NCBI GenBank assembly: GCA_023383035.1
Contig: JAHDYE010000001.1
Coordinates: 1 to 47,010, forward strand
DNA: 47,010 bases
Source: Burkholderiaceae bacterium
GTDB taxonomy: Bacteria; Pseudomonadota; Gammaproteobacteria; Burkholderiales; Burkholderiaceae_E
Direction: 5' to 3'
This document shows positions 9,398-17,957 of the stretch, piece after piece. Position 1 is the first letter of the stretch. Each line of letters starts with the position of its first letter. The notes under the pieces were generated by a model. It had not been told where the DNA came from and did not search any database. It saw nothing but the letters and a program-made list of their open reading frames with translations. Made by a program: the position numbers and the translations under genes.

Positions 9398-9409
9398 GTC
9401 GCAGCCCCT

Positions 9410-10432
9410 TCAGGCGAATACATCTTCGAGGGCTGCCTCGGGCGGCGGATAGGAACTGTCCACGGCGAGGATGCAGGCCTGGGCCACCACCTCGCGAACT
9501 TCGCTGTCGATCGACAACAGAAGGCCGCGCGTCGCATGCTTGCCTTCGAGCAGATCGCGGGTGAAGCGCAACAAGGCGTCCTGCTCGCCATGCCATACGG
9601 CGTGCTGCTGCGGAATGCTGGACGGGTTCCAGGCGTACTCGAGCTTCATGACCCCGGTCACCAGGTCCGGCCAGAGCAGGCTCGTGCCAGGCCAACGTAC
9701 CGTGCGCGTTTCGATGAAGGTGGGTCCGTCACCGCTGCGGGCCCGGGCGATCGCCTCCTGAACAGCTCGATGGACCTCCCCGGCATCCGTTCCGTCGACC
9801 GATACCGCCGGAACCCCGAACACCCTCGCCAGGTCGCCAAGGTCGCGCGCTGCGATGGTGGATCCGGGATACTCGCCGGCTTTCTGTCCCAGGGCGCCCA
9901 GGCTGTTGTTCTCGCACAGGTAGATCACCGGCAGGCCCCATAGGGCAGCGATATTGATGGATTCGTAGAAGACGCCCTCTTCCAGCGCGCCGTCGCCGAA
10001 GAAGCACAGATTGATGGCGTCCGTGCCGCGCCGCTTGGCTGCGAACGCGGCGCCAAGGGCCAGAGGCAGAGTGCCTCCGACGAGCGCCGACGTGCTCAGG
10101 AAGCCGAGCTCGCGGGCGGTCAGATGCAGGGTGCCGCCTTTTCCCTTGTTGTATCCGGTGGCCTTTCCCATGATCTCCGCCATCAGCCGCCACGGGTGTG
10201 CTCCACGCGCGAGCAGATGGCCGTGATTGCGATGGGTCGTGAAGATCGTGTCGTCAGGCCGCAGGAGCGAAACAGCGGGAGCCCCCGTGCATTCCTGCCC
10301 GATGTACACATGGAAGTGGCCGACGGACACTCCGGATTTCGTGACGAGGATCAGTTCCTCCTCGAAGCGACGCATGAGCAGCATCGTGCGGAACAGCTCC
10401 AGCAGGTGCTCGCGCGACAGGTTCGGCAGCAT
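9410..10432 (-). CDS. E1 component alpha subunit, second pair (thiamine-diphosphate dehydrogenase)
   Basis: This 340-residue alpha subunit carries the ThDP/Mg2+ motif FFGDGALEEGVFYESIN...LCENN (GDG...NN) at about residues 145-180. Together with the beta subunit at 8426 it would decarboxylate a 2-oxoacid or cleave an acyloin and pass the acyl group to lipoyl-E2. The ATG at 10432 has an excellent AGGAGGAG ribosome site on the minus strand. It lies 17 bases after the first E1-beta. The length matches AcoA-type subunits, which lack the N-terminal extension of mitochondrial-type E1-alpha. Confidence 0.92.
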   Translation of the reverse strand: MLPNLSREHLLELFRTMLLMRRFEEELILVTKSGVSVGHFHVYIGQECTGAPAVSLLRPDDTIFTTHRNHGHLLARGAHPWRLMAEIMGKATGYNKGKGGTLHLTARELGFLSTSALVGGTLPLALGAAFAAKRRGTDAINLCFFGDGALEEGVFYESINIAALWGLPVIYLCENNSLGALGQKAGEYPGSTIAARDLGDLARVFGVPAVSVDGTDAGEVHRAVQEAIARARSGDGPTFIETRTVRWPGTSLLWPDLVTGVMKLEYAWNPSSIPQQHAVWHGEQDALLRFTRDLLEGKHATRGLLLSIDSEVREVVAQACILAVDSSYPPPEAALEDVFA

Positions 10433-10449
10433 GCTTCTCCTCCTTCTGG

Positions 10450-11430
10450 TTATGACGACCGCCCCATTGCGCGCAATACCGCGTCGATGACATCGTCCTT
10501 GCCCGGAGCGAATGCCTTCTCCAGCGAGGAGCCCGCCGGAACGGGGGCGAACGGGGCACCGACGCGAAGAATCGGGCTGTCGAGATAGTCGAACGCCGCC
10601 TCCTGCACCTGGGCCGCGATCTCGCCACCCGCGCCGCCGGTCTGCACCGCTTCATGGGCAATGACCAGCCGTCCCGTCTTGCGCACCGAAGCCGCGATGG
10701 TGTCCAGGTCGAGCGGGCAGAGGCTGCGTGGGTCGACCACCTCGACCGAAATGCCTTGCGCCGCCAGCTGTTCCGCCGCTTCCAGGGCCGCACCCACCAT
10801 ACGCGAAAGCGCAAGAACGGTGACGTCCTTGCCGCTGCGCTTCACGTCGGCAAGACCGAGCGGCACGACGTGCTCACCGTCCGGCACCTCGCCCTTGGAC
10901 CAGTAGAGCGCGCGATGCTCGATGAACAGCACGGGGCCGTCGTCGCGCACGGCCGCCTTCAGCAGCCCCTTGGCGTCGGCGGGGTTCGACGGGATCGCCA
11001 CCTTCAACCCCGGCACGTGCATGAACCACGACTCGAGGCTTTGCGAGTGATGCGCACCGCTTGCACCTGCGATGCCGCCCTGCGCCCTCACCGTGAGCGG
11101 CACGCGCAGCTGGCCTCCGGACATGTAGTGCAGCTTCGCCGCGTGGTTCACCAGCTGGTCCATGGCCAGGGTGATGAAATCGATGAACATCACCTCGACC
11201 ACCGGACGCATGCCGAGCGCCGCCGCGCCGGTTGCCATGCCCATGACCGTGCTCTCGCTGATGGGCGTGTTGAGGATGCGGCTTTCGCCGAACGCATCCG
11301 TCAGACCCTTGGTGGCGCCGAACGGCCCGCCCATGGTGACGTCCTCGCCCAGCACGTACACCGAGTCGTCGCGCGCCATCTCTTCCTGCAGGCCGCTTCG
11401 AATCGCTTCCAGATAGCTCAGTTGCGGCAT
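10450..11430 (-). CDS. E1 component beta subunit, first pair (AcoB-like)
   Basis: This 326-residue beta subunit starts MPQLSYLEAI. The conserved LGEDVTMGGPFGATKGL loop, NTPISE, LHYMSGGQ and GAHHSQSLESWF are all present, so it is a canonical AcoB/PdhB-type protein. The open frame extends upstream to 11781, but ATG 11430 is chosen: it follows the E1-alpha TGA by a single base and has GGGGAG upstream. It resembles acetoin-dehydrogenase beta subunits in length and motifs; assignment to acetoin itself is inference. Confidence 0.92.
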   Translation of the reverse strand: MPQLSYLEAIRSGLQEEMARDDSVYVLGEDVTMGGPFGATKGLTDAFGESRILNTPISESTVMGMATGAAALGMRPVVEVMFIDFITLAMDQLVNHAAKLHYMSGGQLRVPLTVRAQGGIAGASGAHHSQSLESWFMHVPGLKVAIPSNPADAKGLLKAAVRDDGPVLFIEHRALYWSKGEVPDGEHVVPLGLADVKRSGKDVTVLALSRMVGAALEAAEQLAAQGISVEVVDPRSLCPLDLDTIAASVRKTGRLVIAHEAVQTGGAGGEIAAQVQEAAFDYLDSPILRVGAPFAPVPAGSSLEKAFAPGKDDVIDAVLRAMGRSS

Positions 11431-11431
11431 C

Positions 11432-12442
11432 TCACTCCCCGGCGAACACTTGAGAGGTGACTTCCCCGTCCGCTGGCCACGGTGCGGCCAGTGCCGCCTC
11501 GGCAGCGGCCGCCACCGCTTCGCGCGCCTCCCGCTCGATGTCCGCCGCCTGCCTTTCGGAGCAGATGCCTTCGCTGGACAGATGACGCACGAAACGTGCG
11601 ATGGGATCTTTCGCTTTCCACTCGGCCTGTTCGGCCTGTTCGCGATACTTCGCCCCGTCGCCCTCGTAGTGCCCACGCAGGCGATAGGTGATGCACTCCA
11701 CGAAGGAAGGGCCCTCGCCTGCGCGTGCCCGCGTAACCGACTCCTCGACGGCGGCCCGCACGGCCAGGACATCGTTGCCATCGACGATCACGTTGGGCAT
11801 GCCATAGGTCTTGGCGTAGTTCGCGAGGCGATCGACCAACGTGTGCGCCGACAGCGGAGTGAACTCCGCGTAGCCGTTGTTCTCGCAGACGAAGACGACG
11901 GGCAGCTTCCAGAGGGCCGCGATATTGAGCGACTCGTGGAACACGCCGGTCTGGCCGGCGCCGTCGCCGAAGAACACGACCGATACCTGGCCTTTGCCGG
12001 CCTCCCGGCACACCAGCCCGCCCCCCAGGGCCAGCGGGATGCATCCGCCGACCACTCCGGTGGCGGTGACGAACCCTGCGTCACGCGCGACCAGGTGCAT
12101 CGAACCGCCCTTGCCGCGGCACAGGCCGGTGACGCGCCCCGCCAGCTCGGCCAATACGCCGCGAATGTCCGCCCCTTTCGCGATGATGTGCGGATGGGCA
12201 CGATGCCCGCCGAACACGTAGTCGTCCCTGGACAGGACGCTGCATGCGCCGACCGAGCTGCCCTCCTGGCCGATGCCGAGATGCAGCAGCCCCTCGAGCT
12301 GCGCCTTGGCATAGAGTTCCGATACCTTTTCCTCGAAGGCACGCACCGTCCACATCGTGCGCAGTATTTCGAGGTGTTGCTCCTTCATCTTCGCCTCGGG
12401 TTTCTTCCCGGATGCGTTCGTCCTGGCCGAAGCAGCAGCCAT
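11432..12442 (-). CDS. E1 component alpha subunit, first pair (AcoA-like)
   Basis: This 336-residue alpha subunit has the ThDP motif FFGDGAGQTGVFHESLN...CENNGYAE. A Lys/Ala-rich N-terminal tail of about 18 residues precedes KMKEQHLEILRTMWTVRAF, where homology would begin. The start is uncertain: ATG 12442 has an AGGGA upstream, while ATG 12388 would drop the tail. It follows hyuB by 100 bases, so an internal promoter is possible. With the beta subunit at 10450 it makes a complete E1 heterodimer. Confidence 0.91.
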   Translation of the reverse strand: MAAASARTNASGKKPEAKMKEQHLEILRTMWTVRAFEEKVSELYAKAQLEGLLHLGIGQEGSSVGACSVLSRDDYVFGGHRAHPHIIAKGADIRGVLAELAGRVTGLCRGKGGSMHLVARDAGFVTATGVVGGCIPLALGGGLVCREAGKGQVSVVFFGDGAGQTGVFHESLNIAALWKLPVVFVCENNGYAEFTPLSAHTLVDRLANYAKTYGMPNVIVDGNDVLAVRAAVEESVTRARAGEGPSFVECITYRLRGHYEGDGAKYREQAEQAEWKAKDPIARFVRHLSSEGICSERQAADIEREAREAVAAAAEAALAAPWPADGEVTSQVFAGE

Positions 12443-12542
12443 CGTCGTCCCTGTCGTGGTTCGGTATCTGGATGGGGGCCGACGGCCGCGGGACACGCCC
12501 GGCGGCCGTCAGGGAGCCTGATCGACGCGCGCCTGGCGTCGC

Positions 12543-14309
12543 CTACTGCCTGGCCGCGGCGGCGCTGGCGCGCAGATCGCTCGTCTTTCCGTGATCCACC
12601 TTCAGGGTCTGCGGATCGATCACGACTCCGTAGACATCCCTCGCCGCCTGCAGTGACACCAGTTCGTTCTCCACGTCTTCACGAACCATTTCCGGATCCC
12701 GCTCCCAGGGGCTTCCCACCCCGCCGCCGCCGGAAGAGCGCTTGTCGATGACGTCGCCGTGCTTCATCTGCACCAGGCGATGCGGCTTGAGCCGAATCTC
12801 TTCGTCGCCGCGTTGAATGAAGGTGCGACACTGCGGCACCGGCTCGCCGCCCAGGGCGCCGAAACCCTGGATTTCGTCGCCGTCGGAGCTCCCGGTGGCG
12901 ATGACGCCATCGCTGCCCTCGTTGACCGCGATCCACTGGATTCCCGGTCCGCCGCGCCACCGGCCCGCGCCGGTGAAATCGGGCACGAGCTCGTACTTCT
13001 CCATCCGCCACGGAAGCCGGATTTCCATTTCCTCCACGTCGCCGCGGTTGACGGCACCGAGCGCGGTCATGCAACTCACGCCCTGGTAGCCGTCGTAGCC
13101 CCAGACCGCGCCGGCGCTGCCGTCGTAGTCGAAGGAAGTCCGCACGTAACGCTCACCGGTACGCGGATCGGTGCTGGAAACGTAGTCGCCCCGGTGCTTG
13201 CCCCAGGCGGCTACGGCGCGTTCGGGCCTTGCCTGGGCAAGCGCCTGCAGGACCGCTTCCATGACCTGGATGCCCACGTTCACCGGCGATGCACCCACCG
13301 TGGCCGGATACTGGCAGTTGACGACCAGCCCCGCCGGCGCGACGACCTTGATCGGGCGCATCGTGCCTTCGTTGTGGTAGTCGGCGAGCGCCGGATCGAA
13401 AGTGAGGATGGTGGCTGCGATCGCGTTGCCGTAGGTGGCCGCGTAGATCGCGTTGATGAAGCCCTTGCGCTGCGCGTCGCTTTCGGAGAAGTCGAGCGTG
13501 ATCTCGTCGTCCTTCACGGTCACCGTGCAGCGCACCCACACCGGCACGTCCAGTTCCGTGCCGTCGTCGTCGGTTGCGGCGGCCCCCTTGTAGACCCCGT
13601 CCGGAATCTTGCGGATCTCTTCGCGCACGGCCTTCTCGGTGCGCTGCGTCATCTGTTCGACGCAGGCGAGCACCTTCTCCTTGCCATAGTGATCGAGCAG
13701 CGCCGCGATGCGCTGATCGGCCCGTCTGGTGGCGGCGAGCATGGCGTAGTTGTCGATGCGCACGCCTTCGGGGAAACGCACGTTGTTCCAGATCAGGTCG
13801 AAGATGTCGGTGCGCTCGACGCCCTTCTCGACCACCTTGGTCGGCGGGATGCAGATGCCTTCCGAATGGATGTCGAAGCCGTTGGGGAAGTAGCCGCCCG
13901 GATAGGCGCCACCGGTGTCCTGCTGGTGGGCGCGGGCCAATGTGAAGAACAGCAGCTCGCCCTTGTGGAAGATCGGCCGCAGGAATGCCCAGTCGGGCAG
14001 ATGGCAGCAATGCCCGCCGTGGTACGGGTCGTTGGTCAGGAACACGTCGCCCGGATGGATGTTGCCGCCGAACTTCGCGACCAGGTCGCGCACGGCGAAG
14101 CCGGTACCGAGGAACTGCACGGGCAGCCCGACCGGCACGGCAACGGTTCTGCCCTGTGCATCCCAGATCCCCACCGAGACGTCGTGCAGCTGGCTGATGA
14201 GGAAGTTCTGCGAAGTGCGGTCGATCACGTAGCGCATCTCCCGGCAGATGCTCTGCATGGAGTGCCAGACCGTCGCGACGGTGGTCGGATCGATGTCGAG
14301 TTTGTTCAT
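12543..14309 (-). CDS. hyuB: Hydantoinase/oxoprolinase-family subunit B
   Basis: This 588-residue protein is the HyuB-type partner of hyuA. The family includes ATP-dependent N-methylhydantoinase, 5-oxoprolinase, caprolactamase, and acetone and acetophenone carboxylase subunits. Visible family features are FLISQLHDVSVGIWD, NDPYHGGHCCHLPDW with its metal-type His residues, and the glycine-rich C-terminal SSGGGGVGSPWERDPE. ATG 14309 is chosen for its AGGAG ribosome site; ATG 14339, overlapping the hyuA stop as ATGA, is the alternative. Without the extra subunits of acetophenone carboxylase, the reaction (ring-amide hydrolysis or ketone carboxylation) cannot be fixed. Confidence 0.9.
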   Translation of the reverse strand: MNKLDIDPTTVATVWHSMQSICREMRYVIDRTSQNFLISQLHDVSVGIWDAQGRTVAVPVGLPVQFLGTGFAVRDLVAKFGGNIHPGDVFLTNDPYHGGHCCHLPDWAFLRPIFHKGELLFFTLARAHQQDTGGAYPGGYFPNGFDIHSEGICIPPTKVVEKGVERTDIFDLIWNNVRFPEGVRIDNYAMLAATRRADQRIAALLDHYGKEKVLACVEQMTQRTEKAVREEIRKIPDGVYKGAAATDDDGTELDVPVWVRCTVTVKDDEITLDFSESDAQRKGFINAIYAATYGNAIAATILTFDPALADYHNEGTMRPIKVVAPAGLVVNCQYPATVGASPVNVGIQVMEAVLQALAQARPERAVAAWGKHRGDYVSSTDPRTGERYVRTSFDYDGSAGAVWGYDGYQGVSCMTALGAVNRGDVEEMEIRLPWRMEKYELVPDFTGAGRWRGGPGIQWIAVNEGSDGVIATGSSDGDEIQGFGALGGEPVPQCRTFIQRGDEEIRLKPHRLVQMKHGDVIDKRSSGGGGVGSPWERDPEMVREDVENELVSLQAARDVYGVVIDPQTLKVDHGKTSDLRASAAAARQ

Positions 14310-14335
14310 GGGTTTCTCCTCACTGAATTTGCCGG

Positions 14336-16402
14336 TCATGCAGCGGTGAGCACGTAGTTCTTGTACTTGTCCACCGTGCAGGTGAACCCCGTGGGCACCA
14401 CCACCGTCATCGTGGGCTCCTCGACGATGGCGGGCCCGGCGAACCGGTCGCCAGCGCGGATCCGGTCACCGTCATAGACCGGCGTATCGATGTCCTTCCC
14501 CTCGAAGCGGGCGCGCCGGGTGCGCTTGAGCGCACCGGACGCATCGCCATTGCCGGCTTCCACGCCCTTGAGCTGGAAGGGAGCCTTGCGTACCGTGGCC
14601 TTGACGCGCAATGCCAAGATCTCCGCGCCCTTCCAGGGCATGGAGAAGGCGTAGAGCTTTTCGTGCTTCTGCGTGAAGGCCTGCACGGCCGCCTCGATCT
14701 CGGCGCTCGTGATCTCGCCGCCCTTCACTTCCGTCTCGACCTCGTGGAACTGGCCGATATAGCGCATGTCCGCCGTACGGCTCAGCGTGACATCGCCCCT
14801 CGCGATGCCCATCTTGCGGAAGCTGTCGACGGCTTCGGCTTCCATGTCCTCGTACAGCTCGTTGATGCGCTCGGGAATGGCGTTCGCTGCCCGCACCACG
14901 TGCGAACGGACGTAGTCCTCTCCCGGATCCATCGCGAACATGCCGAAGGCGCTGAACAGCCCTGCCACCTGCGGAATCACGACCGTATCCAGACCCAGGC
15001 TCTTGGCAATGAAGCCGCCATGCGTGGGGCCACCACCGCCGGCTGCGACCAGAACGCTCTCGCGCACGTCGTGGCCGCGCTTGGTCGAAACCTCGGTGAT
15101 CAGGTCGGCCATGCTCGCGTTGACCGTCGTGAACATGGCTTCCGCGGTATCGATCGCGTCGCGCTTCAGGTGCTCGGCGATCCCTTTCATCGCGTTCCTG
15201 GATGCCGCCAGATCGAGCTTGATGTCGCCGCCCAGGAAGTAGTCGTGCGGGATGTACCCCAGCAGCACGTCCGCGTCGGTGACCGTGGGCCGGTCGCCCT
15301 TGCCGTAGCATGCCGGCCCGGGATCCGCACCCGCGCTCTGCGGGCCGACCTTCAGCAGCCCCAGGGAGTCGATGTCGCCGATACTGCCTCCGCCCGCACC
15401 GATGGTTTCGATCTCGACCATCTTGATCGCAACGCGCTGGTCCCCGCCCCAGCTTTCGGTGGTGGTCGGGATCTCGCGGTCCTGGATCAGGCACACATCG
15501 AAGCTGGTGCCGCCCATGTCGACCGAAATGAGATCGCGCTTGCCCAGCATGTCGCCCAGGTAGACCGCGCCCGAAGGCGCGGCCGCGGGACCGGAGTGCA
15601 GCAGGTAAACCGCCTTGTCGATGCACTTCTCGACGGTCTGCACCAGGCCGTTCGCCTGCATCATCAGCAGGTTGCCGGCAAACTCGCACTCCTTCAGGCG
15701 CTGCTGCAGATTGGTGAGGTAGTTCGCCACGGCGGGACCCACGTAAGCGCCGACCATGGTGGTGTTGAAGCGCTCGAACTCCCGCCAGATCGGCAGGGTG
15801 TCGCTCGAGGTCGTGACATACATGTCCGGCGCGATCTCCTTCACCAGCGCCGCGGTACGCCGCTCATGGTCCGGATTGATGTACGAGTGCAGATAGCAGA
15901 CGGCCACGGCTTGCACGCCGTCGTTCCTGAATTTCGCTACGGCGTCGACCACCTCCTGTTCATTGAGCGGGGTGGCGACCGTTCCGTCGTAGAGCACGCG
16001 CTCGTCGACCCCGATACGGCGCGAGCGCGGCACCAGCGGGCGATTCGGCGGAATGAACACGTTGTAGAGCGAAATGTTCACGGGCTTGATGCCACGCCGG
16101 ATCTCCACGATGTCGCGGAAGTTCTTCGTGGTCAGCATCCCGGTTTTCGCACCGCGTCCGGTGAGGAGGATGTTCGTCGCCAGCGTCGTGCCGTGGATCA
16201 GTACGCTGACGCTGCCGAGAAACTCCTGCAGCGACTGGCCGTAGCCCTTGGCCGCCTTCTGCATGGCATTCATGAAACCGTCGGACGGATAGTTCGGCGT
16301 GGTCGATGCCTTGAACTGCCGCAATACGCCCGTTTCATCCATGACCAGGCAGTCGGTGAACGTACCCCCGACGTCAACGCATACGCGCTTCTTGCCCTGC
16401 AT
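14336..16402 (-). CDS. hyuA: Hydantoinase/oxoprolinase-family subunit A
   Basis: This 688-residue ATP-dependent subunit activates the substrate by phosphorylation in known relatives. It starts MQGKKRVCVDVGGTFTDCLV, the actin-fold phosphate-binding motif, and later shows LIHGTTLATNILLTG, the SVDMGGTSFDVC motif and the glycine stretch VAAGGGGPTHGGFIAKSLG. ATG 16402 is supported by an AGGAGG ribosome site on the minus strand; the frame stays open upstream to 16603 without homology. It is the first gene of the long operon and faces the divergent LysR gene across 320 bases. Confidence 0.92.
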   Translation of the reverse strand: MQGKKRVCVDVGGTFTDCLVMDETGVLRQFKASTTPNYPSDGFMNAMQKAAKGYGQSLQEFLGSVSVLIHGTTLATNILLTGRGAKTGMLTTKNFRDIVEIRRGIKPVNISLYNVFIPPNRPLVPRSRRIGVDERVLYDGTVATPLNEQEVVDAVAKFRNDGVQAVAVCYLHSYINPDHERRTAALVKEIAPDMYVTTSSDTLPIWREFERFNTTMVGAYVGPAVANYLTNLQQRLKECEFAGNLLMMQANGLVQTVEKCIDKAVYLLHSGPAAAPSGAVYLGDMLGKRDLISVDMGGTSFDVCLIQDREIPTTTESWGGDQRVAIKMVEIETIGAGGGSIGDIDSLGLLKVGPQSAGADPGPACYGKGDRPTVTDADVLLGYIPHDYFLGGDIKLDLAASRNAMKGIAEHLKRDAIDTAEAMFTTVNASMADLITEVSTKRGHDVRESVLVAAGGGGPTHGGFIAKSLGLDTVVIPQVAGLFSAFGMFAMDPGEDYVRSHVVRAANAIPERINELYEDMEAEAVDSFRKMGIARGDVTLSRTADMRYIGQFHEVETEVKGGEITSAEIEAAVQAFTQKHEKLYAFSMPWKGAEILALRVKATVRKAPFQLKGVEAGNGDASGALKRTRRARFEGKDIDTPVYDGDRIRAGDRFAGPAIVEEPTMTVVVPTGFTCTVDKYKNYVLTAA

Positions 16403-16442
16403 CGCTTCCTCCTGTCGCGTGTCGCTCTCGCGATTTCTCACG

Positions 16443-16462
16443 AGAACTGTTCTTCGATCGAA
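16443..16462. promoter_or_regulatory. Two abutting palindromes near the hyuA start
   Basis: AGAACTGTTCT (16443-16453) is a perfect 5-base inverted repeat around one base. It shares its last base with TTCGATCGAA (16453-16462), a perfect 10-base palindrome. They lie about 40-60 bases upstream of the hyuA ATG, where a promoter-proximal operator would be. No protein can be assigned with certainty; the adjacent LysR is the obvious candidate. Confidence 0.35.
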
Positions 16463-16703
16463 CGATTCAAATAACGGCTGCGAAATTCGATGCCGTTTGG
16501 GTTCTCTCGGAAAATGAATTCGAAGACGGTGACCACCGTGCGCCGTCTCCACCGGTCCATTTGCAGGTCTCCTCGCCGTTCGCCCGCTCGTAGCGCATTT
16601 CACGCATCGTTTTCGTCGCGAACGCCGGGCGCCGGCCTAAGCGTGGAAACTTGTTGCTGGGCATGATCCCATCGCATGTGGTATAAATAAATCGAAGCGG
16701 CGT

Positions 16704-16716
16704 AATACGGCGTATT
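16704..16716. promoter_or_regulatory. Palindrome AATACG-G-CGTATT just before the LysR start
   Basis: A perfect 6-base inverted repeat around a central G sits 6 bases before the lysR ATG. It includes the ATAC...GTAT half-sites often seen in LysR-type boxes, though with a short 3-base centre. Its location suggests autoregulation; function is inferred. Confidence 0.4.
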
Positions 16717-16722
16717 CCATTC

Positions 16723-17640
16723 ATGAATAAAGCGAAGAGCCTCAGGCTGAGAGACGTGGATCTCAACCTGCTGGTGACTTACCGGCAGCTGCTGCGCGAT
16801 CGACGCGTGTCTGCCGCGGCTCAATCTCTGGGTTTGTCGCAGCCCGCCGTGAGCAGCGCGCTCAATCGCCTGCGCAAGCTGGTCGGCGACGAATTGTTCG
16901 TGCGTACTTCGCGGGGGATGGAGCCGACGCCCTATGCCGAGCAGCTCGCCAAGCCGATCGACGAAGCCTTGCGTGCCATACAGGACGCACTCAACGAAGG
17001 CGCCTCGTTCGATCCGCTCTCGAGCGAGAGACAGTTCGTTCTTGCCGTGGCCGACGTCGGCGAGATCTACTTCCTACCGTCACTCATGGGCGCGGTCGGT
17101 GAGGCGGCTCCCGGCGTCAGGCTCAAGGCGGTGAGCAATCAGGACCCCGGAATGAAGGGGGACATGGAGGAAGGCAAGGTCGATCTGGCGATCGGCTTTC
17201 TACCCGAGCTGAAGACCGATATCTTCCAGCGCCGCCTGTTTCGGCAGCGCGATGTCTGCCTCTTTCGCCAGGGCCACCCGCTCGACGGCCGCAAGTTGAC
17301 GATCGAGGATTTCGCGCAGGCAGATCACGTCTTCGTCGACTTGGGTCGGGGTCACGGCATGGTCAACAGCGCGATCGAGCGTGTCGTCGGCCATCGCGCG
17401 GTCAAGCTTCGAGCGCCCCATTTCACGGCGCTCCCTTATTTGCTCCTGGAAGCGGATCTCGTCGTCACGATTCCGGAGAAGATCGCCAAGCGTCTGGCTT
17501 CCTACTTCCCGCTCTCGGTCGCAGACCATCCGATGGATTTGCCGGACTACCAGATCAATCTGTTCTGGCATGCCAAGTTCCACCACGAACCCGGCAATCA
17601 GTGGTTGCGCACACTCATCTACAACATGTTCTCCGAGTAG
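16723..17640 (+). CDS. LysR-family transcriptional regulator
   Basis: This 305-residue regulator has an N-terminal winged helix-turn-helix at about residues 15-75 (LNLLVTYRQLLRDRRVSAAA, LSQPAVSSALNRLR, DELFVRTSRGMEPT) and a LysR effector-binding domain from about 100. The start ATG lacks a strong ribosome site but directly opens the HTH. It is divergent from the hyuA-liv operon, the standard layout for a LysR protein controlling it in response to a pathway metabolite. It could also act on the nitrilase genes downstream. The subtype is NodD/NahR-like by HTH wording; the inducer is unknown. Confidence 0.92.
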   Translation: MNKAKSLRLRDVDLNLLVTYRQLLRDRRVSAAAQSLGLSQPAVSSALNRLRKLVGDELFVRTSRGMEPTPYAEQLAKPIDEALRAIQDALNEGASFDPLSSERQFVLAVADVGEIYFLPSLMGAVGEAAPGVRLKAVSNQDPGMKGDMEEGKVDLAIGFLPELKTDIFQRRLFRQRDVCLFRQGHPLDGRKLTIEDFAQADHVFVDLGRGHGMVNSAIERVVGHRAVKLRAPHFTALPYLLLEADLVVTIPEKIAKRLASYFPLSVADHPMDLPDYQINLFWHAKFHHEPGNQWLRTLIYNMFSE

Positions 17641-17700
17641 CGCTGCTCGGTTCGGTGCGGTTCGGCGAATCCGCATCGCATTGCCTACGTAACCGATCAC

Positions 17701-17713
17701 GATGTGGCACATC
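17701..17713. promoter_or_regulatory. Palindrome GATGTG-G-CACATC
   Basis: A perfect 6-base inverted repeat around one base lies 60 bases past the LysR stop. It contains the CCACAT/ATGTGG half-site found in the palindrome at 17812 but with different symmetry. It is a possible operator for the IclR regulator downstream. Confidence 0.3.
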
Positions 17714-17811
17714 CAATGGGTGTCGCGTGCGGGCGCGCGCGCGTCATCCGCAGGTCGGCGTCACCGTTTACGCGGCGTTCAACCGGTGCTCGAGCTAGCG
17801 CCTCCGTTCCG

Positions 17812-17822
17812 CCACATTGTGG
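17812..17822. promoter_or_regulatory. Palindrome CCACA-T-TGTGG, candidate IclR operator
   Basis: A perfect 11-base palindrome upstream of the IclR gene. The same sequence (its complement CCACAATGTGG) occurs at 33849-33859, between UbiX and the second IclR gene, where it overlaps a promoter start. Recurrence beside both IclR genes supports an operator role; binding itself is inferred. Confidence 0.55.
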
Positions 17823-17862
17823 AAGCATAAATCGGCTTCCGGCCTTGCCAGTCTCTCGTGTC

Positions 17863-17872
17863 GTTTGCAAAC
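17863..17872. promoter_or_regulatory. Palindrome GTTTGCAAAC shared with the second IclR region
   Basis: A perfect 10-base palindrome, followed by TA. GTTTGCAAACTA recurs on the opposite strand at 33934-33945. In both loci it lies between the CCACA-N-TGTGG palindrome and the downstream IclR gene. It is a second candidate regulatory site common to the two loci. Confidence 0.45.
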
Positions 17873-17957
17873 TAGGACCGATCCACGGCTCCACACGACA
17901 GCACCACGGCTGCGGTTCACGGTTGCTGACGCAGCGACGCAGAGTTCGCCATCGCGC

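Larger units (their letters stand above)
16403..16722. promoter_or_regulatory. Divergent hyuA-lysR regulatory region
   Basis: This 320-base non-coding stretch separates the divergent starts of hyuA and the LysR gene and must hold both promoters. It contains three short perfect palindromes, annotated separately. A TATAAA-like element at 16682-16687 could be a -10 for lysR. No convincing -35/-10 pair for the hyuA operon was found. LysR regulators usually bind in such a region and control both directions; that role is inferred. Confidence 0.6.
17641..17957. other. Intergenic region with shared palindromic sites
   Basis: About 317 bases lie between lysR and the IclR gene. No convincing gene is seen: short frames here are arginine/histidine-rich and lack family features. 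The stretch holds three palindromes (17701, 17812, 17863). Two of these recur in the UbiX/IclR intergenic region near 33850-33945. Confidence 0.55.

Noticed and set aside
11619-11640. A short tandem repeat (tcggcctgt twice)
   Set aside because: It encodes EQAEQAE inside the E1-alpha gene and is ordinary coding repetition.
12543-16402. Acetophenone or acetone carboxylase
   Set aside because: Only HyuA- and HyuB-type subunits are present; the extra subunits of those carboxylases are missing, so the specific name is not supported.
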